A DNA stretch of 64,000 bases from Pseudomonadales bacterium (GTDB lineage: Bacteria; Pseudomonadota; Gammaproteobacteria; Pseudomonadales; Azotimanducaceae): contig WTGV01000059.1 of the NCBI GenBank assembly GCA_011525295.1, positions 186,001-250,000 on the forward strand. The letters are read 5' to 3'. Under the pieces are notes generated by a model. The model made no database searches. It worked only from the letters and a program-made list of their open reading frames with translations, and had not been told where the DNA came from. Below, one piece after another: positions 9,499 through 18,881 of the stretch (within the stretch, counting starts at the first letter, position 1; each line of letters starts with the position of its first letter). A program made the translations under genes and the position numbers.

Positions 9499-10641
9499 TC
9501 AAAAACAATAAGCATCAAGCACACGAATTAAGGTATCTTGTGCGGTTCGCACCTGACCAAGTGACAAATATTCGTCGACTTGATGTGCTTGATCAATAGA
9601 TCCTGGACCGAACACAATCGTATCGAGACCCATATGTTGCAAAAAAGGTGCCTCGGTACCGAATGCGACGGTCTTAACTGTTTTCCCCGTTAGTTGTTCC
9701 ATGAGTTTTGATAGTTTTGAGTCAGAGTTCGCCGAAAATGGTTCGATCGGTGGCATTCCCAGATCGACATCGATGGGCATACCTACTTTTGACTCAAGCG
9801 ACACTAGGAGATGCCTTAGTTCTTCTGCTACCAGGGCACTGGACATTCCGGGAAGAGTTCGACAGTCGATTAAAAGTTCTGCACTATTGCAAATTCGGTT
9901 CGCACTATCACCGGCATGAAGGCACCCAAGATTCATGGTTGGATAAGGAATATCGAAGGCTTCATGGTGATGTCGCTGACGAAGAACTTCACGATAATTA
10001 AGGAGCGCGGTGAGTATTCCGTGCATCCCCTCGAGCGCGTTAATTCCAAGCTTTGGGTCTGACGAATGAGCTGATCTACCACGCGTTGTGATCTTCATGG
10101 TAAATATCCCTTTGTGCGCGGTTACCAGTTCTAATGAAGTCGGTTCCCCAATAATAGCCGCTTCAGCAGTCAGCTCTTCCGTGTCTAGTAAGTGTCTTGC
10201 ACCCGCCATGTCCGTCTCTTCGTCAGCCGTGGCTAGTACGGTAATCGGTTTTGTCAGTTTGGTTGAGCATGTGTGCTCTAAGATCTCGAATATCGTCGGA
10301 AAAAATCCTTTCATATCGCAAGTACCGAGACCAAAGAACTTGTCATCCCTAGACGTCAATTCAAACGGATCACTAGTCCACAGTTCGGGATTGCACGCGA
10401 CCGTGTCGGTATGACCAGAAAGCAGTAAACCTCCTGTTCCCTCACCTTTCCTCGCGACCAAATTGAATTTGGTATCGTTCGGTAACGTCTGGATTGAAAT
10501 ATCAAAACCAAGATCCTCCAACCACGTAGCCAACAATTCAACGACCGCGCGATTACTACAATCAAGCTCGCGCGACAGATTGCTGACAGACGGTGCCTGT
10601 ACTAAAGCTCCAAGCATTTCTGGGAAACTTGGTATGGACAT
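9499..10641 (-). CDS. argE: Acetylornithine deacetylase ArgE
   Basis: ArgE hydrolyses N-acetylornithine to ornithine in arginine synthesis. It is an M20-family two-metal peptidase: His77 in LLSGHTDTV, Asp in GTCDMKGF, the catalytic Glu pair in TADEETDMAG, and a C-terminal ligand His in DQAHQVDEY. I start at ATG 10641, giving 380 residues beginning MSIPSFPEMLGALV, which aligns with the E. coli N-terminus; the frame stays open 53 codons upstream, but that stretch runs toward ilvE and has no family features. No clear Shine-Dalgarno precedes the ATG. Divergent from the aminotransferase gene. Confidence 0.93.
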   Translation of the reverse strand: MSIPSFPEMLGALVQAPSVSNLSRELDCSNRAVVELLATWLEDLGFDISIQTLPNDTKFNLVARKGEGTGGLLLSGHTDTVACNPELWTSDPFELTSRDDKFFGLGTCDMKGFFPTIFEILEHTCSTKLTKPITVLATADEETDMAGARHLLDTEELTAEAAIIGEPTSLELVTAHKGIFTMKITTRGRSAHSSDPKLGINALEGMHGILTALLNYREVLRQRHHHEAFDIPYPTMNLGCLHAGDSANRICNSAELLIDCRTLPGMSSALVAEELRHLLVSLESKVGMPIDVDLGMPPIEPFSANSDSKLSKLMEQLTGKTVKTVAFGTEAPFLQHMGLDTIVFGPGSIDQAHQVDEYLSLGQVRTAQDTLIRVLDAYCF

Positions 10642-10710
10642 AAACGTTATTAGGAAGTTTGGTCGCTGGCTAAGAAAAAGATGTACAAAGTTTACTGAGG
10701 ACTTGTAAGT

Positions 10711-11649
10711 ATGGTAGCGACGCCCGCTAGTTTTGCAGACCGCGATGGCACTATTTGGATGAATGGTGATTTTGTAGATTGGCGGGATGCCAAAGTGCAT
10801 GTTTTAACACACACTTTGCATTATGGAGTCGGTTGTTTTGAGGGGGTCCGAGCATATGCCAGTTCGCAAGGACCTCAAATATTCAGGCTTCACGATCACA
10901 CACGACGATTCTTTGACTCAGCGAAAATCTTACGAATGCAAATCCCCTTTTCATACGATACTCTCATTACCGCACAAGTTGACACGGTGCGACGCAATCA
11001 ATTGGATTCTGCGTACATTAGACCCATAGCGTTTCTAGGTTCAGAAGCAATGGGATTACGCGCCAAGGGACTGTCTGTGAATGTCTGTGTTGCCGCATGG
11101 TCTTGGCCAAGCTACATGGACCCTGCTGCTCTAGCGAATGGTATTCGAGTCCAAACGTCGTCTTACACGCGCCACCACGTCAATATCAGCATGTGTAAAG
11201 CTAAGGCCGTCGGCCATTACATCAACTCTGTGTTAGCACTATCCGAAGCACTAGACGGTGGTTATGACGAAGCACTGTTGCTTGACAATGAAGGATATGT
11301 CGCGGAAGGTACAGGTGAAAATGTCTTCTTAGTAAAAAATGGAGTCATCCAAACGCCCGAGCTCACTTCCTGTCTCTCGGGCATCACACGGGACACGATA
11401 CTGACCTTTGCTAAAGAACTTGGGTATGAAGTCATTGAACGCAGAATCACTCGAGATGAGTTTTACATCGCGGATGAGTGCTTTATGACTGGTACCGCCG
11501 CTGAAGTCGTCCCCGTGTGTGAATTGGACAGTCGTACCATCGGCGATGGTACTCGAGGCCCCATAACAGAACAACTACAACAAATGTACTTTGATCAAGT
11601 CCAGGGCAAGAGTACAAACCATCCTGAATGGCTCACCCTAGTCGAGTGA
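10711..11649 (+). CDS. ilvE: Branched-chain amino acid aminotransferase IlvE
   Basis: IlvE is a PLP enzyme that transaminates the 2-keto acids of leucine, isoleucine and valine with glutamate. The 312-residue class IV aminotransferase has the early WMNGDFVDWRDAKVHVLTH segment, the PLP lysine Lys165 in KAKAVGHYINS, the EGTGENVF motif and SGITRDTIL. Length and motifs fit the bacterial IlvE group rather than D-amino acid transaminase. It is divergent from argE across 69 bp and convergent with the acyltransferase gene seven bases downstream. Confidence 0.93.
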   Translation: MVATPASFADRDGTIWMNGDFVDWRDAKVHVLTHTLHYGVGCFEGVRAYASSQGPQIFRLHDHTRRFFDSAKILRMQIPFSYDTLITAQVDTVRRNQLDSAYIRPIAFLGSEAMGLRAKGLSVNVCVAAWSWPSYMDPAALANGIRVQTSSYTRHHVNISMCKAKAVGHYINSVLALSEALDGGYDEALLLDNEGYVAEGTGENVFLVKNGVIQTPELTSCLSGITRDTILTFAKELGYEVIERRITRDEFYIADECFMTGTAAEVVPVCELDSRTIGDGTRGPITEQLQQMYFDQVQGKSTNHPEWLTLVE

Positions 11650-11655
11650 CTTAGC

Positions 11656-12567
11656 CTATGTAATTCGGTAATCGCGTCGTTGCCCGTTCGCCATCGTTTT
11701 GAATCGACGATGCACCCAAAAGTACTGTGCTGGTTGACTTCGAATAAGCTGTTCGATCACTCGATTGACATCGGTTGCATCAGCCAGATAACACTCGGGT
11801 ACTGCGAGCTTCGATAACTCAATTGGAAGTAACTCAACGTCCCAAGTTCGTTCTTTGTTATTCCTTGTATGAGCCATCAAAACGACCCGAGCACCCGTTA
11901 GACGCGCCAGTCGAAACGGGGTAGTGATTGTCGACGCTTCGACTCCAAAAAAAGGTGCGAAACAAGTAGCTTTTCTCGTCCCCATATCCTGATCTATTGC
12001 GATCCAAACGGTCTTGCCGCGGCGCAATTCATTCACCACGGTCTTCAATTCTGTTGCAAGATATAGCTTTTCGTACGCACGTGATCTACGGCTGACTGCG
12101 AAGTAATTTGCCACGGGATTTTTGATGTCACGGTAGGTAATTTGAAAGGGTGAGCGGTGGCTCACCGCAGTTCCACAAAGATCTAGGGAAGCAAAGTGCG
12201 CGCCAAGTAAGATCGTGCCTTGTGAGTGTTCGCTAGGCCGCAGCTGTTCAAGTCCCGATACATTCACTCTTTCCAAGAGCGTGTCTATACCGCGGAACCA
12301 AACAAACAGAGTTTCGACCATGCTTCGCGAGAATTCATCGATCGTACTTCGTGTCAGTTCATCGCGTTGCAAAGGCGTAAGTTCGGGGAAGGCTAATTGC
12401 AAATTCACTCGAATGACTGCCTTTCTTCTGGGTACCCACGAAAAGAAAACACGCGCAACCCACCTACCCAGTGTGTATTGCAATCCGAGGGGAAGTCGTG
12501 CTATACACCAACCTAGCCCGAACAATGTCCAAGTAGGCCAATACCAAGGCAACCACAAGTGCTTCAT
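11656..12567 (-). CDS. LpxL/LpxM-family lipid A acyltransferase
   Basis: This family attaches secondary acyl chains to Kdo-lipid A on the cytoplasmic face of the inner membrane. The 303-residue protein has an N-terminal hydrophobic anchor (about 12-45), the catalytic HX4D motif as His124 and Asp129 in AHFASLDL, a middle IAIDQD segment and the ending YFWVHRRFKT typical of LpxL, LpxM and LpxP. Sequence alone does not tell lauroyl from myristoyl or palmitoleoyl donor use, so I give no symbol. It stands alone between ilvE and the DUF192 gene. Confidence 0.88.
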   Translation of the reverse strand: MKHLWLPWYWPTWTLFGLGWCIARLPLGLQYTLGRWVARVFFSWVPRRKAVIRVNLQLAFPELTPLQRDELTRSTIDEFSRSMVETLFVWFRGIDTLLERVNVSGLEQLRPSEHSQGTILLGAHFASLDLCGTAVSHRSPFQITYRDIKNPVANYFAVSRRSRAYEKLYLATELKTVVNELRRGKTVWIAIDQDMGTRKATCFAPFFGVEASTITTPFRLARLTGARVVLMAHTRNNKERTWDVELLPIELSKLAVPECYLADATDVNRVIEQLIRSQPAQYFWVHRRFKTMANGQRRDYRIT

Positions 12568-12619
12568 CGGACATCAAACACGTTGAACCAGGTGATCAAG
12601 GATTCTGCCAATTCAACAC

Positions 12620-13126
12620 TCACTCACGTTCCTGAAATACTTGATGATCTATGACCGCACCTTTAGTAACTCCAAGAAGAGAACTTAGACCTGCATTTAC
12701 TTCAATAACCGCCCGAACCGGGGTATCTGACTTTATCGAATCTAAAGAATGCGGTACGGTATGAGTCGCAACTTTTTGAATTTGACCACGATCGTCCACA
12801 AACCACATATCCAAGGGTACATGAGTGTTCTTCATCCACATACTCAGTATCTGACTTCGTGAATACGAGAAGAGCATGCCTCGGTCTATCGGTAAATGAC
12901 GAATGTACATTAAGCCTTGAGCTTGATCCGCGTCGGTGGTTACAGTGACCACTTTAAACTGAGCGGACAATCCATCTGTCGTACGGACTACTAGCGTTTC
13001 AAGTTCATTTAAATATAAAGGCGAGCGAATCTGTCCTTCAGAGCTAGGCCAAATCGCCAGCAACGCGATCAGTACAACTATTGTTGCTTTTGGTAGTGTA
13101 AATGAAAGGTTCGTAATGCACTTCAA
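12620..13126 (-). CDS. Secreted DUF192 family protein
   Basis: A 168-residue protein with an N-terminal signal peptide (hydrophobic core IVVLIALLAIW) followed by one DUF192 domain. The hallmark segments are present: QGLMYIRHLP, GMLFSY, and MWMKNTHVPLDMWFVD near residues 95-110, then RAVIEVNAG. DUF192 proteins are small beta-rich exported proteins without an established biochemical role. The start is TTG with only a weak purine stretch upstream. It is divergent from the TonB receptor gene, with 214 bp between them. Confidence 0.8.
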   Translation of the reverse strand: MKCITNLSFTLPKATIVVLIALLAIWPSSEGQIRSPLYLNELETLVVRTTDGLSAQFKVVTVTTDADQAQGLMYIRHLPIDRGMLFSYSRSQILSMWMKNTHVPLDMWFVDDRGQIQKVATHTVPHSLDSIKSDTPVRAVIEVNAGLSSLLGVTKGAVIDHQVFQERE

Positions 13127-13288
13127 TGAACTTTACCCGAACGATTATGGGAACGAAATGGAAGACCGATCCGAGGTGTAAATTATTTGCCTACTCACTA
13201 TGAGTCTCTACGCGTTCAAAGTACAGAATTAAATGTATAAAATTATTTCGTTCAAAACTTGTTGCTAACTCGTGTTGGCTCAGTGTGT

Positions 13289-13328
13289 ATGCCCATCCCC
13301 CGGGCATAGATGTGTTATAGGATAACAC
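13289..13328 (+). promoter_or_regulatory. Two inverted repeats in the receptor leader
   Basis: Just upstream of the TonB receptor start lie two adjacent perfect inverted repeats. The first is ATGCCC (13289-13294) and GGGCAT (13302-13307) around a C-rich heptamer. The second is GTGTTAT-AGG-ATAACAC (13312-13328), seven-base arms with a three-base centre, ending four bases before the AGGAG ribosome site. They could be operator sites or mRNA hairpins that affect access to the ribosome site. No convincing -35/-10 pair was found nearby. Confidence 0.45.
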
Positions 13329-13340
13329 GATAGGAGAATC

Positions 13341-15932
13341 ATGATCAAATCAAAAATTGTAAAAATTTGGATGCTACTCGCTGGCACATTACTCTGGGTG
13401 GGAGTCACGACCACGGCACAAGATGCCGATGATGACGAACCGACCGCAGAGAACGACGAGGAGATGGAACTACTCAATGTCATTGGAATTCGAAACCCAA
13501 ATCGATCCAGTTCGGACTCTCCCGTTCCGATTGATATTATCAGCGGCGCGAGCTTAGAAGTAAATAACGGTGGTGCAGACCTGATGGCGCAAATCGCTAA
13601 TCAAGTACCCTCGTTCAACCTTGAACAGTTTCCAATTGCCGATGCAGCAACTATTATTCGTCCCCCTCATCTTCGTGGATTATCTGCAGACTCGACGTTA
13701 ATACTCGTTAACGGTAAACGACGGCACCGAGGTTCTGTGATTTCGTTGCTTGGCGGTGGGAAGAACGAAGGAGCACACGGCGTTGACATTAATGCAATCT
13801 CCACCATTGCTCTCGAGCGAGTTGAAGTGTTACGTGATGGCGCATCAGCTCAATACGGTTCAGATGCCGTAGCCGGAGTAATGAACTTCGTACTCCGAAG
13901 TAGCGACAGCGTACGCTCTGTTCAAGTCAAGGGATCTCAAACTTATGAAGGGGATGGTACCATGTTCTCTATCGCAGGGATCTATGGCTTGCCGATAGGT
14001 GATGGTGGTTCGCTAACCGTAAGTGCCGATTACAGTGCGACTGAAGCTACGATTAGAAGCGTTCAAGTCCGTGAAGCAGAAAACTTAATCGCTGCAGGGA
14101 ATACCCACGTTCGCGTACCTTTTGCTCAAATCTGGGGTGCTCCTGAGATTCATTACGATTTCCGAGGAGTTGCAAATTTTGACATGCCGATGGATAACGG
14201 GTTGACTTTGTACGGTTGGGGAAGTGTCTCTTTAAGAGACGTTGAAGGAGGATTTTTCTTCAGAAGTCCCACGACTCGCTCCGGTGTGTTCACAATCGAC
14301 GGCGGGGAGACTTCGCTCATCGCGGACCTAGGTGACGATAGTAGTGATTGTCCGGTTGTCCCAATCGTAGATAAGCTGGTACCAGATGCAGACTTGCTCG
14401 CACAAGTCGAGGCTGATCCAAATTGCTACTCTTTCTTATCTCGGTTCCCCGGGGGCTTCACTCCGCAATTTGGTGGTGAAGTTTCAGATTACAGTTTTGC
14501 TGTAGGTGTTGAAGGAATGATCTTCAACGTCTGGGACTTTGATATGAGCTTTGTTTGGGGTACCAACGTCGTTGCGTATTACATGCACAACACCATTAAT
14601 CCACAGCTTGTCGATCGACAAAACAATATCCCAACTTCCTATCAAGTTGGGGAAACTGGCGAAACAGATTGGACCTTCGACTGGTCAATGCATAGAAACA
14701 TTCCGGTTGCATCGGGATATGACGACATACACTTTGCGACCGGCCTAGTAGTTCGAAGTGAGGGTTTCGTGACCGAACAAGGCGAAGAAGACTCCTGGTT
14801 CGTCAACCCAGATTTCGTCAGCCAAGGGTTCGGTGTCGGTTCCAACGGTTTTCCTGGTTACCCAGAGTCTGCTGAAGTAGACGAGTCTCGAACAAGCATA
14901 GCATTGTGGGTGGATGCGGAGCAAATGTTCACGTCAAACATACTTGCTACGTTTGCGATGCGGTATGAAGAGTTTGAAGGTTTTGGAGACACGCTCGATT
15001 TTAAAGTCAGCACGCTGATAAATTACACTGACAACTTTGCAATTCGTTCTGGCTTCAGTACTGGTTTCATTGCCCCAACTGTTGGGCAAGCGAACTTCCG
15101 TGTAGTTACCACCAACTTCCTCGTTAGCGACATCTGTCCAGTTCCAGGAACTCCTTGTCTCACAGATGAAGTTACCGTGCCCGCAACTGACCCTATAGCT
15201 ACAGCTGTTGGGGGAGAACGCTTACAGCCAGTTAAGTCGCACAACACTACTTTCGGTATGGTTCTAAAAGCGTTGCAGACCGACATTACAATCGACTTCT
15301 TCAGGATCGATGTCCAAGACCGATTGGCCCGCACATCAGCCATTGAATTGTCGTCGGCGATTTTTGATGAACTTGAAGCGGGCGGTGCAGTCGTTGATCG
15401 AAATCTCAGGACGGTTAGATTTTTCACAAACAACTTCGACACTAGAACCGAGGGTGTAGAAATCGCTGCGGAGAGGTCCATGGAAATAGCCCGTCGCGAG
15501 ATAGATTTCACGCTTGTAACCAGTTTTATCAAGACTACTGTTGAGAACTATGATCCTGCAGTAATTAACGAACAACGCATTCGTGAACTGCGAAAAGGCC
15601 TTCCAAAGCTTCGGCTAACTCTCTCAGGCTTTCATTCGGTAAACGCGAAATGGAACGTTCAAGGAAGACTTCGATATTATCACAAGATCTGGGAAGCACA
15701 CTTGTTCTCGGATGCTTACCCGTTTGATGTTTCCGAAGACATCTTACTTGATGTCGAAGTCAACTATATGTTCGACGAAAACACAACATTCACGTTTGGA
15801 CTTGAAAACACGACGAATATCTTTCCAACTGGGAATCCTTGGGCTCATGTAGCAGGTTCAAAATATCCGATGACCGGTCCGTTCGGATTTAATGGTGGCG
15901 TCGCATATTTTCGAGCGAATATGAACTGGTAA
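13341..15932 (+). CDS. TonB-dependent outer membrane receptor
   Basis: A TonB-dependent receptor imports a scarce substrate across the outer membrane using energy from TonB-ExbBD. The 863-residue protein has a signal peptide (about 1-26), an acidic linker, a TonB-box-like stretch ELLNVIGIR near 43, a plug domain (about 55-190) with LRGLSADSTLILVNGKRRH and ERVEVLRDGASAQYGSDA, and a 22-strand-type barrel ending in FRANMNW with terminal Trp. A loop near 340-360 holds a likely disulfide pair (DCPVVP and PNCYSF). The substrate cannot be told. A strong AGGAG precedes the ATG, and a terminator follows, so this is a single-gene unit. Confidence 0.93.
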   Translation: MIKSKIVKIWMLLAGTLLWVGVTTTAQDADDDEPTAENDEEMELLNVIGIRNPNRSSSDSPVPIDIISGASLEVNNGGADLMAQIANQVPSFNLEQFPIADAATIIRPPHLRGLSADSTLILVNGKRRHRGSVISLLGGGKNEGAHGVDINAISTIALERVEVLRDGASAQYGSDAVAGVMNFVLRSSDSVRSVQVKGSQTYEGDGTMFSIAGIYGLPIGDGGSLTVSADYSATEATIRSVQVREAENLIAAGNTHVRVPFAQIWGAPEIHYDFRGVANFDMPMDNGLTLYGWGSVSLRDVEGGFFFRSPTTRSGVFTIDGGETSLIADLGDDSSDCPVVPIVDKLVPDADLLAQVEADPNCYSFLSRFPGGFTPQFGGEVSDYSFAVGVEGMIFNVWDFDMSFVWGTNVVAYYMHNTINPQLVDRQNNIPTSYQVGETGETDWTFDWSMHRNIPVASGYDDIHFATGLVVRSEGFVTEQGEEDSWFVNPDFVSQGFGVGSNGFPGYPESAEVDESRTSIALWVDAEQMFTSNILATFAMRYEEFEGFGDTLDFKVSTLINYTDNFAIRSGFSTGFIAPTVGQANFRVVTTNFLVSDICPVPGTPCLTDEVTVPATDPIATAVGGERLQPVKSHNTTFGMVLKALQTDITIDFFRIDVQDRLARTSAIELSSAIFDELEAGGAVVDRNLRTVRFFTNNFDTRTEGVEIAAERSMEIARREIDFTLVTSFIKTTVENYDPAVINEQRIRELRKGLPKLRLTLSGFHSVNAKWNVQGRLRYYHKIWEAHLFSDAYPFDVSEDILLDVEVNYMFDENTTFTFGLENTTNIFPTGNPWAHVAGSKYPMTGPFGFNGGVAYFRANMNW

Positions 15933-15956
15933 ATTTCACTCCGTAACCATTAATAA

Positions 15957-15982
15957 AGAGCCCGATTATCGGGCTTTTTTAT
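15957..15982 (+). terminator. Rho-independent terminator of the TonB receptor gene
   Basis: AGCCCGA, a TTA loop and TCGGGCT form a seven-pair GC-rich hairpin at 15959-15975, followed by a run of six T. It begins 24 bases after the receptor stop and is preceded by an A-rich stretch. It is the clearest intrinsic terminator in the window. Confidence 0.92.
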
Positions 15983-16412
15983 TGCCAACTACAGTGATCC
16001 ATTTGTCCAAAACGAGTTCTCGCGGAGCATTAGTTATAAACGATCAAATAGCGTGCTCTAGGATCTCAGTGGCACAAAACTCGTTCTCAAGGTTTGAACA
16101 AATCGACTATAAAGGTAAGCACTACTACCGATCGAGTGAGTTTAAACAGCGTTGAGGATTAACCTCTCGATAGGACGCAACTCATCTGAGAACATTGGTA
16201 CGAGTAAGAGTCTCAAAGAACAGAAGAAATTTCGTAAAAACTGAGTGCTTATGATGCATTTCAACTTGATTCACATCGCTCGGCAAATAAGCAAAGAGTT
16301 CCTCTAAAGACTTGATTATTTCCTTGATCGTTGTGTAGGTAGGCTCGATATAATCGTAAGGTATTCGGTTTTTAAAACTAATGGTTCCCACAGAGTAGAA
16401 AGTGAGTGTTTG
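15983..16412. other. Intergenic stretch with no firm gene
   Basis: About 430 bases between the receptor terminator and the subtilase gene. It holds no RNA gene that I recognise and no strong hairpin beyond a short GAGG-ATTAA-CCTC near 16154. A 69-codon reading frame on the minus strand (16182-16391) is listed separately as doubtful. The subtilase promoter should lie here, but I could not pick a convincing site. Confidence 0.5.
16182..16391 (-). CDS. Doubtful small hypothetical protein
   Basis: A 69-residue frame with a GTG start and no Shine-Dalgarno. The translation has protein-like composition (IKEIIKSLEELFAYLP looks like an amphipathic helix), but I recognise no family. It sits alone between the receptor terminator and the oppositely oriented subtilase gene. 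It could be a chance frame; a homologue in another genome would be needed to accept it. Confidence 0.22.
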   Translation of the reverse strand: MGTISFKNRIPYDYIEPTYTTIKEIIKSLEELFAYLPSDVNQVEMHHKHSVFTKFLLFFETLTRTNVLR

Positions 16413-18878
16413 ATGTATCGAACATTTAGTGTCGCACTACTGTTTTTTCTTCCGGTATTGGCCAGTTGTGGTGGTGGATCGTCAACAAGCATACCACCTA
16501 TAAAGATATCAATCTCTGCGCCAACTAGCTCAGTTTATGAAGACTCACAAGATGCTATCATTGTCACAGTCTCCCTCGCGAAATCGTCACTGACGAATAT
16601 CTCCGTTGCGCTGGACGTAACAGGTACTGCAACTCCCGACGTGGACTACGAACTATCTGCTACGAGCGTTAATTTCCCTGCAGGAACCACTTCAGTAGAA
16701 CTTACATTAACACCTTATCGCGACTGGGAGAATGATCCAAATGAGTCCATTAGAATCAGAATTGGGGACATTCTAGGAAACGGCACCGCAGCTCTCGACG
16801 CGAATGAGATTCAAATATTTCTCGAGAATGGGCCGACACCTTCAAACTACAAGTTGAATGTCAGTGCAAACCTCCTAATTTTTTCTCGTGCAACGATATT
16901 TTCATCGGGAATTCAATATCGCCTCACGGTGTATAACACAGGCCGCGCGTCCGCATCAAGTACACAAGCAAGAGTCGTTCTCCGTAAAGCACTGAGAGAC
17001 ACTGGCAGCACCGTGTACAGTAATCGAGTTGACGTACCTGCGCTGTCCCCCTGGGGTAGTTACAGGACTTCAATTTTGATTCCACTGGACAGCTCTACTT
17101 TTGAACCAAATACCTCCTACTACGGATTTGCCTCGTTAGAGCGCACTTCTGAAGAAATCAGTGCGGCATCTCGATATGGCACGAGCTACTTTGGTTTTAC
17201 TCTCAATAATGAGTTAGAGGTGGTATCGCGTTGTACGACTACCGAACCAGAGATGCCTTCCGAGGAACCGGACAAATTTCTTGAACATCATTGGAATCTC
17301 AACAACACCGGCCAAAACGCTTTCGCGCAAAGTGGCGGTGTCCCCGGTGCGGATCTGAGCATGGACAGCGTGTTAGATGAAGGTCCCTATGGTGAAAACG
17401 TCACGGTGGCTGTGGTCGATACTGGTCTTGAAATGTGCCATCCTGATTTAGCTCCAAACGTGGATGTAAATGGTTCATACAACTTTGCAGCTCGCGAAAC
17501 TTTTGGCAAACAATGGTACGGTGCTACCGAACTCGATCCTTTTAACCCTGAAAATTTAGGGGACCACGGTACTTCAGTTGCTGGAATCATCGGTGCTGTG
17601 GCTGATAATGGGATCGGCGGTCGCGGCGTCGCTCCCCGTAGCCGACTACGAGGGTTTAATTATCTAGGCACCAACTCCAGTTCCGAGGAGGCTTTGGGTT
17701 TCAGTGACGATAAGCCTCGTTCTTCCGACGTTGACATATTTAACATGTCCTACGGTACTTTGCCTTACTTAGGGAACAGTTCATCTTGGACTTACAACCT
17801 GTACCAACGCGGTATTACTGACTTACGTGACAGCCGGGGTGCTTTATACGTGAAATCAGCTGGAAACAGCTTTTTCGCTTGTGGGAGTATCGAACACTCG
17901 ATTCGGGATGAAATAGGCTGTAGTTCGTCCAACGGTGACCCACTTCATAGTTTGCCCTTCCTTGTTGTAGTAGGAGCGTTGAATGCCAGTGATACTCGTG
18001 CAGGGTATTCTTCAACTGGAAGTAATCTGTGGATTTCGGCGCCGGCCGGCGAGTATGGAGATCGATTCCCAGCTTCAATCAGCACCGATCAGCAAGGAAG
18101 AGATCGCGGCTACGTGATCTTATCAAATCGCGGCCTGGCAAATGACGACGCTCTCAATCCATCGGGCAATTACATTAGTACATTCAATGGAACTTCCGCG
18201 GCAGCGCCAAATGCATCTGGTGCAATAGCAGTCCTGCTTTCGGTGAATCCAAACTTAACATGGCGAGACGTTAAGTACATCTTGGCGAAGACCGCGCGCA
18301 AAGTAGACCCCAATATCCTACCTGTGAGTATCGCTTTTGGAGGCGGAAAACCGCACATCTTACGACATACTTGGGTTCAGAATAGCGCCGGGTACAACTT
18401 TCATAACTGGTTTGGTTTCGGTGCTATCAACTTGGACAATGCAGTCGCCTTAGCACGAACACACCAATCCGATAGTCTAGGAACCTTCACCAAGTCCAAT
18501 GACTATAGAAACCAATCAACGATCGCCATTCCCGACTACGATAGTGATGGCGTGGAGTCGAGAATTACGGTGACTGGTTTTAGCGACGCAGCGAATATTG
18601 AAGCGGTGGTTCTTAACCTTGAAGGTTCGCACAACTTCATGCCGGATATGGGTATCACTCTCATTTCACCTGACGGAACCGAGAGTATCGTCAATAAAGT
18701 ATTCAATGACTTTTTAGTCCACAATACGACCCTATCCTGGAGTTTGTTGTCTAATGCGTTTTATGGAGAGTCTCCAAACGGAGATTGGACGTTGAAAGTA
18801 GTCGATGCAGCTCCCAATGACACTGGGACTATTACCGAATGGTCCTTAGAGTTTTATTACGGCACGCACCCGCCGTAG
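16413..18878 (+). CDS. Lipoprotein subtilisin-like protease with Calx-beta-like and P domains
   Basis: A large exported serine protease. The N-terminus is a lipoprotein signal with lipobox LASC (Cys about 19), then a Gly-rich linker and a Calx-beta-like module (about 30-140), a second beta-rich region to 270, an S8 peptidase domain with catalytic Asp in VAVVDTG (about 336), His in GDHGTSVAG (about 385) and Ser in NGTSAAAPNASG (about 595), and a C-terminal P/proprotein-convertase beta-sandwich from about 690 (GITLISPDGT, GDWTLKVVD). This order resembles kexin-like bacterial proteases. The frame also allows TTG at 16410; I use the adjacent ATG. It ends three bases from convergent ftsX. Confidence 0.88.
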   Translation: MYRTFSVALLFFLPVLASCGGGSSTSIPPIKISISAPTSSVYEDSQDAIIVTVSLAKSSLTNISVALDVTGTATPDVDYELSATSVNFPAGTTSVELTLTPYRDWENDPNESIRIRIGDILGNGTAALDANEIQIFLENGPTPSNYKLNVSANLLIFSRATIFSSGIQYRLTVYNTGRASASSTQARVVLRKALRDTGSTVYSNRVDVPALSPWGSYRTSILIPLDSSTFEPNTSYYGFASLERTSEEISAASRYGTSYFGFTLNNELEVVSRCTTTEPEMPSEEPDKFLEHHWNLNNTGQNAFAQSGGVPGADLSMDSVLDEGPYGENVTVAVVDTGLEMCHPDLAPNVDVNGSYNFAARETFGKQWYGATELDPFNPENLGDHGTSVAGIIGAVADNGIGGRGVAPRSRLRGFNYLGTNSSSEEALGFSDDKPRSSDVDIFNMSYGTLPYLGNSSSWTYNLYQRGITDLRDSRGALYVKSAGNSFFACGSIEHSIRDEIGCSSSNGDPLHSLPFLVVVGALNASDTRAGYSSTGSNLWISAPAGEYGDRFPASISTDQQGRDRGYVILSNRGLANDDALNPSGNYISTFNGTSAAAPNASGAIAVLLSVNPNLTWRDVKYILAKTARKVDPNILPVSIAFGGGKPHILRHTWVQNSAGYNFHNWFGFGAINLDNAVALARTHQSDSLGTFTKSNDYRNQSTIAIPDYDSDGVESRITVTGFSDAANIEAVVLNLEGSHNFMPDMGITLISPDGTESIVNKVFNDFLVHNTTLSWSLLSNAFYGESPNGDWTLKVVDAAPNDTGTITEWSLEFYYGTHPP

Positions 18879-18881
18879 AGA

